Positions 1 through 6,503 of a stretch of DNA of 21,670 bases are shown here, in pieces. The position numbers and the translations under genes were made by a program. This stretch comes from a virus. The stretch spans positions 1 to 21,670 of IMG/VR virus record IMGVR_UViG_3300026077_000465, one strand, 5' to 3'. Position 1 is the stretch's first letter. Each line of letters starts with the position of its first letter. The notes beneath the pieces are model-generated. The model was given only the letters and a program-made list of their open reading frames with translations. It made no database searches and was not told where the DNA came from.

Positions 1-2
1 CA

Positions 3-155
3 GCTAAAAATAATAACAAGAGTAGTAACAAAAATAAAACAACACCAGATACATATTCGGTTTATAATCCAAAAGTTGCGTATGATACTGGTAAAAAATA
101 CAAGCAAACTATTGGAAAAGCAGCTAAAGGTGGAATAAAATCTTCAAAAGCATAG
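3..155 (+). CDS. C-terminal end of an unknown lysine-rich protein (partial)
   Basis: An open frame runs from the left edge to a TAG at 153-155 and gives about 50 residues. They are rich in Lys, Asn, Ser and Gly and end in KSSKA. No start lies in the window, so the gene begins upstream. The tail is basic and of low complexity, with no motif I recognise. It is followed by a late-promoter motif and uvsW. In T4-like cyanophages structural genes often precede uvsW, but this fragment is too short to assign. Confidence 0.55.
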   Translation, partial: AKNNNKSSNKNKTTPDTYSVYNPKVAYDTGKKYKQTIGKAAKGGIKSSKA

Positions 156-169
156 GTTAAAAAACACAA

Positions 170-176
170 CTAAATA
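170..176 (+). promoter_or_regulatory. Late promoter motif CTAAATA upstream of uvsW
   Basis: CTAAATA resembles the T4 late -10 element TATAAATA, which is read by gp55. It ends 18 bases before the uvsW ATG. The same spacing (17-21 bases) recurs at four other places in the window, which supports a real promoter and a very short leader. Confidence 0.6.
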
Positions 177-194
177 ATTGATATTGACAATGTT

Positions 195-1661
195 ATGTCG
201 CATTTGATAATATCAAAAAAGAATGAAGTGCATCTTCAGATTGAATCTGAAATGCATGTTTATTATGAGTTAGCAGACTATTTCACCTTTGAAGTACCTG
301 GTGCAAAGTTTATGCCAACTTATAAAAATAAGTATTGGGACGGAAAGATAAGGTTATTTAATATTCAGAACAATCAAATATATGTCGGACTCTTAGATAA
401 GATCGTACAATTTTGTAAAGATCACGAATATACATATGACTTTCAACCAAGTAAGTTCTATGGTTTACCATTTGAAGTGAATGATGGTATCTCTGAAGAG
501 GGTGTTAAGGATTATATGAATGCTGTAAGTAAATATAAACCTAGAGATTATCAGATTCAGGGAGTACACGACGCTTTAAAATACAATCGTAGGTTATTGA
601 TATCTCCAACTGCTTCAGGAAAGTCGCTGATGATATACGGGATTGTGAGATATTACGTTGAAAGAAAACTAAGTATTCTGATAGTAGTTCCGACGACATC
701 TTTAGTAGAACAGATGTATAAAGATTTCGAGGATTATGGTTGGGATGTTGGTTCATTCTGCCATAAGATATATGCTGGTAAAGAAAGAGAAACAGACTCT
801 CAGGTAATTATTACAACTTGGCAATCAATCTATAAACTTCCTCGTAAATACTTTAATCGTTTTGGATGTGTAATTGGAGATGAAGCACATCAATTTAAAT
901 CAAAGTCATTAATATCTATAATGTCAAAACTTGATAATGCCAAATATCGTTTTGGTTTTACAGGAACTCTTGATGGGACACAGACACATAAGTGGGTATT
1001 AGAAGGATTATTCGGACCATCATATAAGATTATCAAGACTGATGAGTTGATGAAAAAGGGTCATGTTGCAACTTTAGATATCAATGTGCTGCTATTGAAA
1101 CACTCACCAAATAAATTTGAAACATTTGAGGATGAGATACAATATATTATTGGACACCAAAAGAGAAACAATTTTATTAAAAATCTTGCCCTTGATCTTA
1201 AAGGTAATACATTAATTTTGTTTGCAAGGGTTGAAGGACACGGAGAACCACTATATAACTTGATACAGGAGAGTAATGCACTTGAACAACGACAAGTCTT
1301 CTTCGTACACGGAGGAGTTGCAACAGAAGATCGTGAAGAGGTTCGCTCAATTACAGAAATGGAGAATAACGCAATCATTATTGCCTCATATGGAACCTTC
1401 TCAACAGGAATCAACATTAAGAATCTTCATAATGTCATCTTTGCTTCCCCATCTAAATCTCGAATACGAAACCTTCAATCAATTGGAAGAGTCTTAAGAA
1501 AGGGAAATAATAAAACAAAGGCAACTCTATATGATATTGCCGATGATATTAGTTACAAATCAAGAAGAAACTATACACTGAATCATTTGATAGAAAGAAT
1601 AAAGGTGTATAATGAAGAGAACTTCAATTATGATATTGTCAAAATTCCTTTAAAAAATTAG
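195..1661 (+). CDS. uvsW: UvsW-type RNA-DNA and DNA-DNA helicase
   Basis: This is a superfamily 2 helicase of 488 residues, close to T4 UvsW (about 500). T4 UvsW unwinds R-loops and branched DNA, remodels stalled forks and helps switch from origin-dependent to recombination-dependent replication. Visible motifs: Walker A SPTASGKS at residues 137-144, the DEAH box at 229-232, GFTGT (motif III region) near 254, and motif VI QSIGRVLRKG at 428-437. The N-terminal 110 residues, with YWDGKIRLF, match the small UvsW N-terminal domain. The start codon has no clear Shine-Dalgarno sequence but lies 18 bases after a late-promoter motif, consistent with late expression as in T4. Identification is firm; the host substrate preference is inferred from the family. 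Confidence 0.95.
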   Translation: MSHLIISKKNEVHLQIESEMHVYYELADYFTFEVPGAKFMPTYKNKYWDGKIRLFNIQNNQIYVGLLDKIVQFCKDHEYTYDFQPSKFYGLPFEVNDGISEEGVKDYMNAVSKYKPRDYQIQGVHDALKYNRRLLISPTASGKSLMIYGIVRYYVERKLSILIVVPTTSLVEQMYKDFEDYGWDVGSFCHKIYAGKERETDSQVIITTWQSIYKLPRKYFNRFGCVIGDEAHQFKSKSLISIMSKLDNAKYRFGFTGTLDGTQTHKWVLEGLFGPSYKIIKTDELMKKGHVATLDINVLLLKHSPNKFETFEDEIQYIIGHQKRNNFIKNLALDLKGNTLILFARVEGHGEPLYNLIQESNALEQRQVFFVHGGVATEDREEVRSITEMENNAIIIASYGTFSTGINIKNLHNVIFASPSKSRIRNLQSIGRVLRKGNNKTKATLYDIADDISYKSRRNYTLNHLIERIKVYNEENFNYDIVKIPLKN

Positions 1662-1662
1662 A

Positions 1663-1669
1663 CTAAATA
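1663..1669 (+). promoter_or_regulatory. Late promoter motif CTAAATA upstream of the first LSm-like gene
   Basis: This copy is identical to the motif before uvsW and begins two bases after the uvsW stop. It ends 19 bases before the next ATG. The context and spacing match a gp55-dependent late promoter. Confidence 0.6.
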
Positions 1670-1688
1670 ATAATACAAGTATTCTGGA

Positions 1689-2105
1689 ATGATGGGAGAA
1701 GAATTTCACGCAGTCTTAAAATTAATAACTGGAGAGGAAATCTTCGCACTTGTTTCTGTCGATGAAAATGATGGAGACTCAATTATTATGCTTTCAAATC
1801 CAGTCATAATGAAGATGCTTTCAAGTCCTGCAGGAAAGTATGTAAAGGTCAAACCTTGGTTAGAATTACCAGATCAAGATTTATTTCTAATAAAGTATGA
1901 TAAAATTATTACAATGTCTGAAGTAAATGATGAGCAAATGATAAAGTTTTATACTCGTTACTTAAATGAAGATGATATTGATATCGAAATAGATGGTCAA
2001 GTAGCCTTGAATGATAAGATGGGATTTTTAACTACAGTTGAAGATGCTCGCAAGAGCCTTGAGAATATCTTTAAGAATAATATAGATAAGCCTAACAACC
2101 CTTGA
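1689..2105 (+). CDS. LSm-like small conserved phage protein (paralogue 1)
   Basis: A 138-residue protein. The first 90 residues look like a short beta-barrel of the Sm/LSm type: KLITGEEIFALV, then an acidic turn, DSIIMLSNPVIM, a Pro-Trp pair (KPWLELPD) and DLFLIKYDKIITM. The C-terminal 50 residues are acidic and probably helical. The gene at 16144 encodes a shorter protein with the same order of signatures, so the two look like paralogues. The start may be the ATG at 1689 or the next codon at 1692; a weak GGA lies just upstream. The role is unknown: RNA binding would be the family-based guess, and nothing here proves it. It is placed between uvsW and gene 55, behind its own late promoter. Confidence 0.75.
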   Translation: MMGEEFHAVLKLITGEEIFALVSVDENDGDSIIMLSNPVIMKMLSSPAGKYVKVKPWLELPDQDLFLIKYDKIITMSEVNDEQMIKFYTRYLNEDDIDIEIDGQVALNDKMGFLTTVEDARKSLENIFKNNIDKPNNP

Positions 2106-2142
2106 ACCTCTACAAAGGTTATTGTACATAGATTTCACTGAC

Positions 2143-2171
2143 TTGTCAAGTCTGATAAATTATGTTATACT
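2143..2171 (+). promoter_or_regulatory. Sigma70-like promoter for gene 55 operon
   Basis: TTGTCA at 2143-2148, a 17-base spacer and TATACT at 2166-2171, preceded by TGT (extended -10). The predicted transcription start is near 2178, just before the ATG at 2194. One mismatch in each hexamer and ideal spacing make this one of the best host-type promoters in the window. It would allow early expression of the late sigma factor and of genes 47 and 46. Confidence 0.7.
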
Positions 2172-2193
2172 ATCAATATATTCAGTCAGGTAT

Positions 2194-2673
2194 ATGGCAA
2201 AGAAAAAATCAGAGCATTATGTAAATAACCGTGAACTTCTAGAGGCATTAATAGTTTATCGTGCAAAGGTAAAAGAAGCAGCAGAGAATGATTTACCTAA
2301 ACCACGTATCACAAATTACTTAGGTTCCTGTTTTTTAAAGATAGCGACACACTTATCATATAAACCAAACTTTGTTAATTATATGTTTCGTGATGATATG
2401 ATATCTGATGGTATTGAGAACTGTGTGCAATATATTCATAACTTTGATCCTGAGAAGTCAAGAAACCCATTTGCTTATTTTACTCAGATAATACACTATG
2501 CATTTTTAAGAAGAATTCAGAAAGAGAAGAAACAGTTAGAAATTAAAACAAAGATAATTGAAAAGACAGGATTTGAAGAAGTGATGACTGTAGATGATGG
2601 TGCAATGACAGGTAGTAGTTCTGATTATAATACAATTAAAGATAATATTCAGTACAAGTCCTCAAATAGATGA
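2194..2673 (+). CDS. 55: gp55-type late-transcription sigma factor
   Basis: A 159-residue homologue of T4 gp55 (185 residues), which binds host RNA polymerase and, with the gp45 clamp, recognises late promoters. The N-terminal YVNNRELLEALI, the central DDMISDGIENCVQYIHNFD and NPFAYFTQIIHYAFLRRIQKEKK match gp55 (region-2-like sigma segments). The frame is open back to an ATG at 2122, but those 24 extra residues would overlap the promoter at 2143-2171. The ATG at 2194 (MAKKKSEHYVNN) sits after the promoter and has AGG just upstream, so I choose it. The stop overlaps the gene 47 ATG by four bases (ATGA). The target motif of this protein is probably the CTAAATA/ATAAATA set found in the window. 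Confidence 0.93.
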   Translation: MAKKKSEHYVNNRELLEALIVYRAKVKEAAENDLPKPRITNYLGSCFLKIATHLSYKPNFVNYMFRDDMISDGIENCVQYIHNFDPEKSRNPFAYFTQIIHYAFLRRIQKEKKQLEIKTKIIEKTGFEEVMTVDDGAMTGSSSDYNTIKDNIQYKSSNR

Positions 2674-3710
2674 AGTTAGTAATTATAACAGACCAACACT
2701 TTGGTGCAAGGAAAGGTGCTGATTACATACACAAATATTTCAAAAAGTTTTACGATAATACCTTTTTTCCATACTTGGAGAAAAATAAGATTGATACTAT
2801 CGTAGATATGGGAGATACTTTTGATAATCGTCGTAATATTGACCTAGCAACGCTTGAGTGGTCAAAGAAAAATTATTATGACAGATTACAGGCAATGGGT
2901 ATTAAAGTCCATACAATCGTTGGTAATCATACTGCATACTATAAAGATACAAATGAAATTAATACTGTAGACCTTTTATTAAAGGAATATGATAATGTAA
3001 TTGTTTATTCAGAACCAACTACAGTTAATATTGGTGGATTAGATATCTTAATGGTTCCTTGGATAAATGAAGAGAATAAATTACAAACTCTTGAAACAAT
3101 GAATGCTACATCAGCAGATGTAGTTATGGGTCATTTAGAGTTGAATGGTTTTGTTGCAACTCGTGGTCATACAATGGAACACGGAATGGATACGAAGGCA
3201 TTTGATAAATTTTATCGAGTTTACTCAGGTCATTATCATACTCGTTCTAATAATGGAAAGATATATTATCTAGGAAACCCATATGAAATGTTCTGGAATG
3301 ATGTTTTAGATACAAGAGGATTTCATATCTTTGATACAAAAACTATCGAACATAAACCCATAAACAATCCTTACAGGTTATTCTATAATATCTACTACGA
3401 AGATACAAATTATAAGTTGTTTGACACTAGAGAATTTAAGGATAAGATAGTTAAAGTAATTGTAAAGAAGAAAACCGACCAAAAGCAATTTGAAAAATTT
3501 ATAGATAAATTATACAACTCTGGTATTCAAGACTTAAAGATAATTGAAAATTTTGTATTAACTGAAAGTTCAGACTTTGAAGTTGAAGAAACTGAGAATA
3601 CGATAGGTATATTGAATCGCTATATTGATGAATCTGAGTTTGAAGGAGATAAAACTCTTATTAAAGGAATTCTACAGAAAATATACACCGAAGCTTGCGA
3701 GGTAGATTAA
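2670..3710 (+). CDS. 47: gp47, recombination endonuclease subunit (SbcD/Mre11-like)
   Basis: A calcineurin-like metallophosphoesterase of 346 residues, as in T4 gp47 and SbcD/Mre11. With gp46 it resects DNA ends for recombination-dependent replication. Metal-binding motifs are complete: D8-x-H10 (TDQHFG), GD at 48-49, GNH at 85-87, GH at 154-155 (VMGHLE) and the GHYH ending at H190. The C-terminal 150 residues should hold the capping and gp46-binding parts. It starts within the gene 55 stop (ATGA) and ends in TAATG shared with the next gene, so it is translationally coupled at both ends. Confidence 0.95.
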   Translation: MKLVIITDQHFGARKGADYIHKYFKKFYDNTFFPYLEKNKIDTIVDMGDTFDNRRNIDLATLEWSKKNYYDRLQAMGIKVHTIVGNHTAYYKDTNEINTVDLLLKEYDNVIVYSEPTTVNIGGLDILMVPWINEENKLQTLETMNATSADVVMGHLELNGFVATRGHTMEHGMDTKAFDKFYRVYSGHYHTRSNNGKIYYLGNPYEMFWNDVLDTRGFHIFDTKTIEHKPINNPYRLFYNIYYEDTNYKLFDTREFKDKIVKVIVKKKTDQKQFEKFIDKLYNSGIQDLKIIENFVLTESSDFEVEETENTIGILNRYIDESEFEGDKTLIKGILQKIYTEACEVD

Positions 3711-3988
3711 TGTATCTTCTTACACTTAAAGACAAACGGGACGATGGTGCCTATGCAGTCTTAAATCGTTATGGAGAAAAAGTTCTCTTTATGTTTGAAG
3801 AAGAGGATGACGCTGAAAGATATGCTATGATGTTAAATGATGATGAAGATGCTGACTTAAATGTAATAGAAATTGAAGATACAGTTGCCATAAAGACTTG
3901 TAAGCTGTATAATTATAAGTACGCAGTGATCACACCGAACGATATAGTCGTTCCACCACCTAAGAATGATAACGTTTCAAAAGATTAG
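3710..3988 (+). CDS. DUF3110-like small protein between genes 47 and 46
   Basis: A 92-residue acidic protein. The core GAYAVLNRYGEKVLFMFEE followed by DDAERYAMML resembles the cyanobacterial DUF3110 family, where a central 'FEdeDDAxRYaxxLE' signature is typical. The end, with VPPP, is also similar. An upstream TTG at 3695 is in frame, but the ATG at 3710 is preferred because it overlaps the gene 47 stop (TAATG) and has GAGGT about six bases upstream. It overlaps the start of gene 46 by 23 bases. The function is unknown; its position inside the 47/46 pair hints at a role with that nuclease, but this is inference. Confidence 0.75.
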   Translation: MYLLTLKDKRDDGAYAVLNRYGEKVLFMFEEEDDAERYAMMLNDDEDADLNVIEIEDTVAIKTCKLYNYKYAVITPNDIVVPPPKNDNVSKD

Positions 3989-5678
3989 ATGGAAGAATTT
4001 TCTGTCAACTGGAGACCAGTTTTCAGAAATAGATTTCCAAAAAAATGCAACGAATTTGATAGTCGGAACAAACGGTACAGGGAAATCCACAGTATTGGAT
4101 GCCCTAACTTTTAGTTTGTTCAACAAACCTTTTCGTAAAATAAACAAGTCTCAACTTGTAAATGCGACAAATGAGAAAGATGCTCAAGTTGAAGTTGAAT
4201 TTGATATTAATGGAAGACAATATCTAGTTCGTAGATGTATGAAACCAAATCTCTTTGAGATAGAGGTTGATGGTCAAAAGATGCATAAACAAGCAGATGA
4301 CCGTGCGATGCAAAAGATATTAGAAGAAAATATATTAAAAGTAAATTATAAATCATTTACACAGATAGTCATACTTGGTAGTAGTGCCTTTGTTCCCTTT
4401 ATGCAACTGTCAGGGTCAAATCGAAGAGAAGTGATAGAAGACTTGTTGGATATTCGTATCTTCTCAGCGATGAATCTGATTATTAAAGAAAAAATTAGAA
4501 AACAGAAAGATGAGATAAGAGTTTTAGATTTATCAAGAGAGAATGTAAAAGATAAATTAGATATGCAAAAGAAGTTTATCGAAGAGTTAGAGAATCGTGG
4601 AAAGGCAAATATCCAAGGAAAACAAGATAAAATTACAACTCTTCTTGATGAGCAGGATGAGTATACATCTAATAATTCTAAATTAGAATGTGATGTTGTA
4701 GAGTTGGTCAAAGAACAGGAAAAGGTAACAGGAGCGAATAAAAAGTTAAAGACTCTAAACAAATATAAAGGTCAATTGAGTCAGAAAGTAGCAACGATTA
4801 CTAAAGAACATAAATTCTTCACAGAAAATACGGTATGTCCTACATGTACTCAGGATATAGAAGAGTCTTTTCGTTTAAATAGAATTAATGATGCTCAAAC
4901 TAAAGCAAAAGAGTTGCAAACTGGTTATCAAGAACTAGAAAAAGCAATTAAAAACGAAGAAGAGCGAGAGCATCTCTTTACCAAATTATCAAAGGAGATT
5001 ACTAAACTCAATAATGGCATTTCTCAAAACAATACTCGAATTTCTGGATGTCAACGACAGGTCAGAGATTTGGAATCAGAAATTCAAAAACTTACCACTC
5101 AACTTGCAAATAGAAATACTGAGGATGAAAAATTAAAAGAGTTTAACCAAAGTCTCCAAAACATTTTTAAAGAACTAGCAGATAAGAAAACCGATATCAT
5201 GTATCATGATTTCGCATATTCGCTATTGAAAGATGATGGAGTTAAGACAAAAATAATTAAAAAGTATCTACCACTTATTAATCAGCAGGTCAATCGTTAC
5301 TTGCAGATGATGGATTTCTATATCAACTTTAAGTTGGATGAGGAATTTAGTGAAACGATAGAATCACCTATTCACGAAAACTTTTCATACAGTTCTTTCA
5401 GTGAAGGTGAAAAGATGCGTATTGACTTAGCATTACTATTCACTTGGAGAGAAGTTGCAAGAGTTAAGAACTCAGTAAATACTAACTTATTGATTATGGA
5501 TGAAGTGTTTGATAGTTCTCTCGATGGTATGGGAACTGATGAATTCTTGAAGATAATACGTTTTGTTATTAAAGATGCAAATGTATTTGTTATATCTCAC
5601 AAAGCAGATTTACATGATAAATTCAATAGTGTGATTCGATTTGAAAAGGTTAAAGGTTTCTCTCGTGTTTGTTCTTAA
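3966..5678 (+). CDS. 46: gp46, recombination endonuclease subunit (SbcC/Rad50-like ATPase)
   Basis: An ABC/SMC-type ATPase of 570 residues (T4 gp46 is about 560), partner of gp47 in DNA end resection. Walker A is GTNGTGKST at 34-42. Long coiled-coil arms flank a zinc hook CPTC at 291-294. The ABC signature is FSEGEK at 478-483, and Walker B is LLIMDE with D512-E513. All catalytic parts are present. The start ATG overlaps the preceding gene by 23 bases. The stop codon TAA shares bases with the ATAAATA late motif that serves the next unit. Confidence 0.95.
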   Translation: MITFQKIRWKNFLSTGDQFSEIDFQKNATNLIVGTNGTGKSTVLDALTFSLFNKPFRKINKSQLVNATNEKDAQVEVEFDINGRQYLVRRCMKPNLFEIEVDGQKMHKQADDRAMQKILEENILKVNYKSFTQIVILGSSAFVPFMQLSGSNRREVIEDLLDIRIFSAMNLIIKEKIRKQKDEIRVLDLSRENVKDKLDMQKKFIEELENRGKANIQGKQDKITTLLDEQDEYTSNNSKLECDVVELVKEQEKVTGANKKLKTLNKYKGQLSQKVATITKEHKFFTENTVCPTCTQDIEESFRLNRINDAQTKAKELQTGYQELEKAIKNEEEREHLFTKLSKEITKLNNGISQNNTRISGCQRQVRDLESEIQKLTTQLANRNTEDEKLKEFNQSLQNIFKELADKKTDIMYHDFAYSLLKDDGVKTKIIKKYLPLINQQVNRYLQMMDFYINFKLDEEFSETIESPIHENFSYSSFSEGEKMRIDLALLFTWREVARVKNSVNTNLLIMDEVFDSSLDGMGTDEFLKIIRFVIKDANVFVISHKADLHDKFNSVIRFEKVKGFSRVCS

Positions 5679-5684
5679 TAAATA
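5678..5684 (+). promoter_or_regulatory. Late promoter motif ATAAATA before the small-gene unit
   Basis: ATAAATA begins at the last base of the gene 46 stop codon and ends 17 bases before the ATG at 5702. The preceding bases are TTA, so the full octamer is AATAAATA, one base from the T4 consensus TATAAATA. Confidence 0.6.
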
Positions 5685-5701
5685 TCTAAAAACGAACAAA
5701 A

Positions 5702-5902
5702 ATGGCTTGGCATATTAAAAAAACAAGTATAATGGGTTCACCTGTTGGAACAGTTTATTATAAAGGTAATAAGCGTTGGACAGAAACCTATGCAGATCGT
5801 GCTACATATACTTCTCAAGCAAAAGCAAAAGCAGAGGATTACATCTGGACAAAGAAAACAACTAATGGTTGGGATGTAACCGCTGTAAATGAGAGTGCAT
5901 AA
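5702..5902 (+). CDS. Small conserved-type protein, unknown function
   Basis: A 66-residue basic protein (MAWHIKKTSIMG...) with several aromatic residues and a YADRATY segment followed by AKAKAEDYIW. I recognise no domain with an assigned function; it has the look of small proteins common in T4-like cyanophages. It is the first gene after a late-promoter motif, with a 17-base leader and no clear Shine-Dalgarno sequence, so late expression is likely. Its stop overlaps the next ATG (TAATG). Confidence 0.7.
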   Translation: MAWHIKKTSIMGSPVGTVYYKGNKRWTETYADRATYTSQAKAKAEDYIWTKKTTNGWDVTAVNESA

Positions 5903-6168
5903 TGATTTTCTTTTCGATTATTCTCTCATTTTTTGCAAATCATCTACCTGTGATGTATGTTCAAGTACCTCAATGGGCAGATGATTGGGCAGTATGTGCT
6001 GTAGATATACCAGATGCTAAATGTCATTGGTATGTTGTTGCACCTGACAATACATTTGGTGAGGGATTTAGTTGGGAAGATGCACCTTGGTTTGATGCAA
6101 ATGGTTTGAATGATGTTGCACCAATGCAAGAAATTTCAGTTTTAGAAAAATTACAGAGGAAAAAATGA
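5902..6168 (+). CDS. Small protein with a hydrophobic N-terminus, unknown function
   Basis: An 88-residue protein. Residues 1-12 (MIFFSIILSFFA) are strongly hydrophobic and could be a short membrane anchor or signal sequence, but no positive charge precedes them. The rest is rich in Trp and acidic residues, with segments such as QWADDWAVCAV and CHWYVVAP and two cysteines. Start and stop overlap both neighbours (TAATG upstream, ATGA downstream), so it is co-translated in the late unit from 5678. No family recognised. Confidence 0.65.
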   Translation: MIFFSIILSFFANHLPVMYVQVPQWADDWAVCAVDIPDAKCHWYVVAPDNTFGEGFSWEDAPWFDANGLNDVAPMQEISVLEKLQRKK

Positions 6169-6425
6169 AAACATTTAATCAGTTTGCAGAAGATGCAGAA
6201 AAAATTAAAGAATTGGGTGATACCATACAAAATAATAAAGGTGTAAAAAAAATTAAAAAGAGTCTAGAGTCTGGAAAGATAGATATTAATCAACTTAAAG
6301 ACTTTGCAAAAAGTGATGATATCAAAAATCTTAAATCTACCGCAATCAATACATTATTAGATGTTGGTCAATCATACTTGAATAAAGCAAAAGAATCAGC
6401 TAATAAAGGCGGTAAACAAAAGTAA
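6165..6425 (+). CDS. Candidate head-targeted small basic protein (capsid-targeting-like N-terminus)
   Basis: An 86-residue, lysine-rich, probably all-helical protein. The N-terminus MKTFNQFAEDA closely resembles the capsid-targeting sequence MKTYQEFIAEA of T4 internal proteins, which sends them into the prohead core and is then cut off by the gp21 protease. A possible gp21-like site (I/L-x-E) is IKE at residues 14-16. The body lacks aromatic residues after residue 7 except one Phe and one Tyr and ends with KGGKQK, which fits a DNA-bound internal protein. It has a strong ribosome site (AGAGGA, 6155-6160) and is in a late-promoter unit. The assignment is by N-terminal similarity only. Confidence 0.65.
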   Translation: MKTFNQFAEDAEKIKELGDTIQNNKGVKKIKKSLESGKIDINQLKDFAKSDDIKNLKSTAINTLLDVGQSYLNKAKESANKGGKQK

Positions 6426-6440
6426 CCAGTTGATAAAGTG
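6425..6440 (+). repeat. Intergenic element copy 1 (ACCAGTTGAYAAAGTG)
   Basis: Sixteen bases directly after a stop codon that match the element at 9207-9222 at 15 of 16 positions. In both places a G/C-rich hairpin follows, and a TATAAT starts 50-51 bases after the element's first base. GTTGA at 6429-6433 can also pair with TCAAC at 6446-6450, which would compete with the downstream hairpin. Function unknown; transcription control is the likely role. Confidence 0.55.
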
Positions 6441-6447
6441 TCTACTC

Positions 6448-6467
6448 AACCGTCCCAAGGGGCGGTT
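6448..6467 (+). terminator. Hairpin, probable terminator after the late small-gene unit
   Basis: AACCGTCCC pairs with GGGCGGTT (one T-G pair) around a very short AA-centred loop. The stem is strong, but only TCGTTGTT follows, so the U-tract is weak. It lies between genes in different transcription units, which supports a terminator or a leader structure. Confidence 0.5.
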
Positions 6468-6471
6468 TCGT

Positions 6472-6480
6472 TGTTATAAT
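6472..6480 (+). promoter_or_regulatory. Extended -10 promoter TGTTATAAT
   Basis: A perfect TATAAT at 6475-6480 with TGT immediately before it. No good -35 hexamer is found 16-18 bases upstream, as that region is the hairpin. The start would be near 6487, 17 bases before the ATG at 6504. Confidence 0.55.
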
Positions 6481-6503
6481 AGGTACATAAAGCAAACAAC
6501 ATT

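Noticed and set aside
541-756. Antisense open frame within uvsW
   Set aside because: It lies wholly inside a firmly identified gene, has no ribosome site or recognisable domain, and its composition is that of a reverse-strand shadow. The same applies to all other minus-strand frames in the window.
1276-1497. Second forward frame inside uvsW, and similar forward frames in the CobS-type gene and gene 44
   Set aside because: They lie entirely inside conserved coding sequence, have low-complexity or unnatural translations and no start signals.
2105-2120. Small hairpin AACCT...AGGTT after the first LSm-like gene
   Set aside because: Only a 5-base-pair stem with a 6-base loop and no T-run; too weak to call a terminator.
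6430-6480. TTGATA read as the -35 of the TATAAT at 6475
   Set aside because: The gap is 39 bases, far from the 16-18 needed; the same is true for TTGACA at 9212 and TATAAT at 9258 (40 bases).
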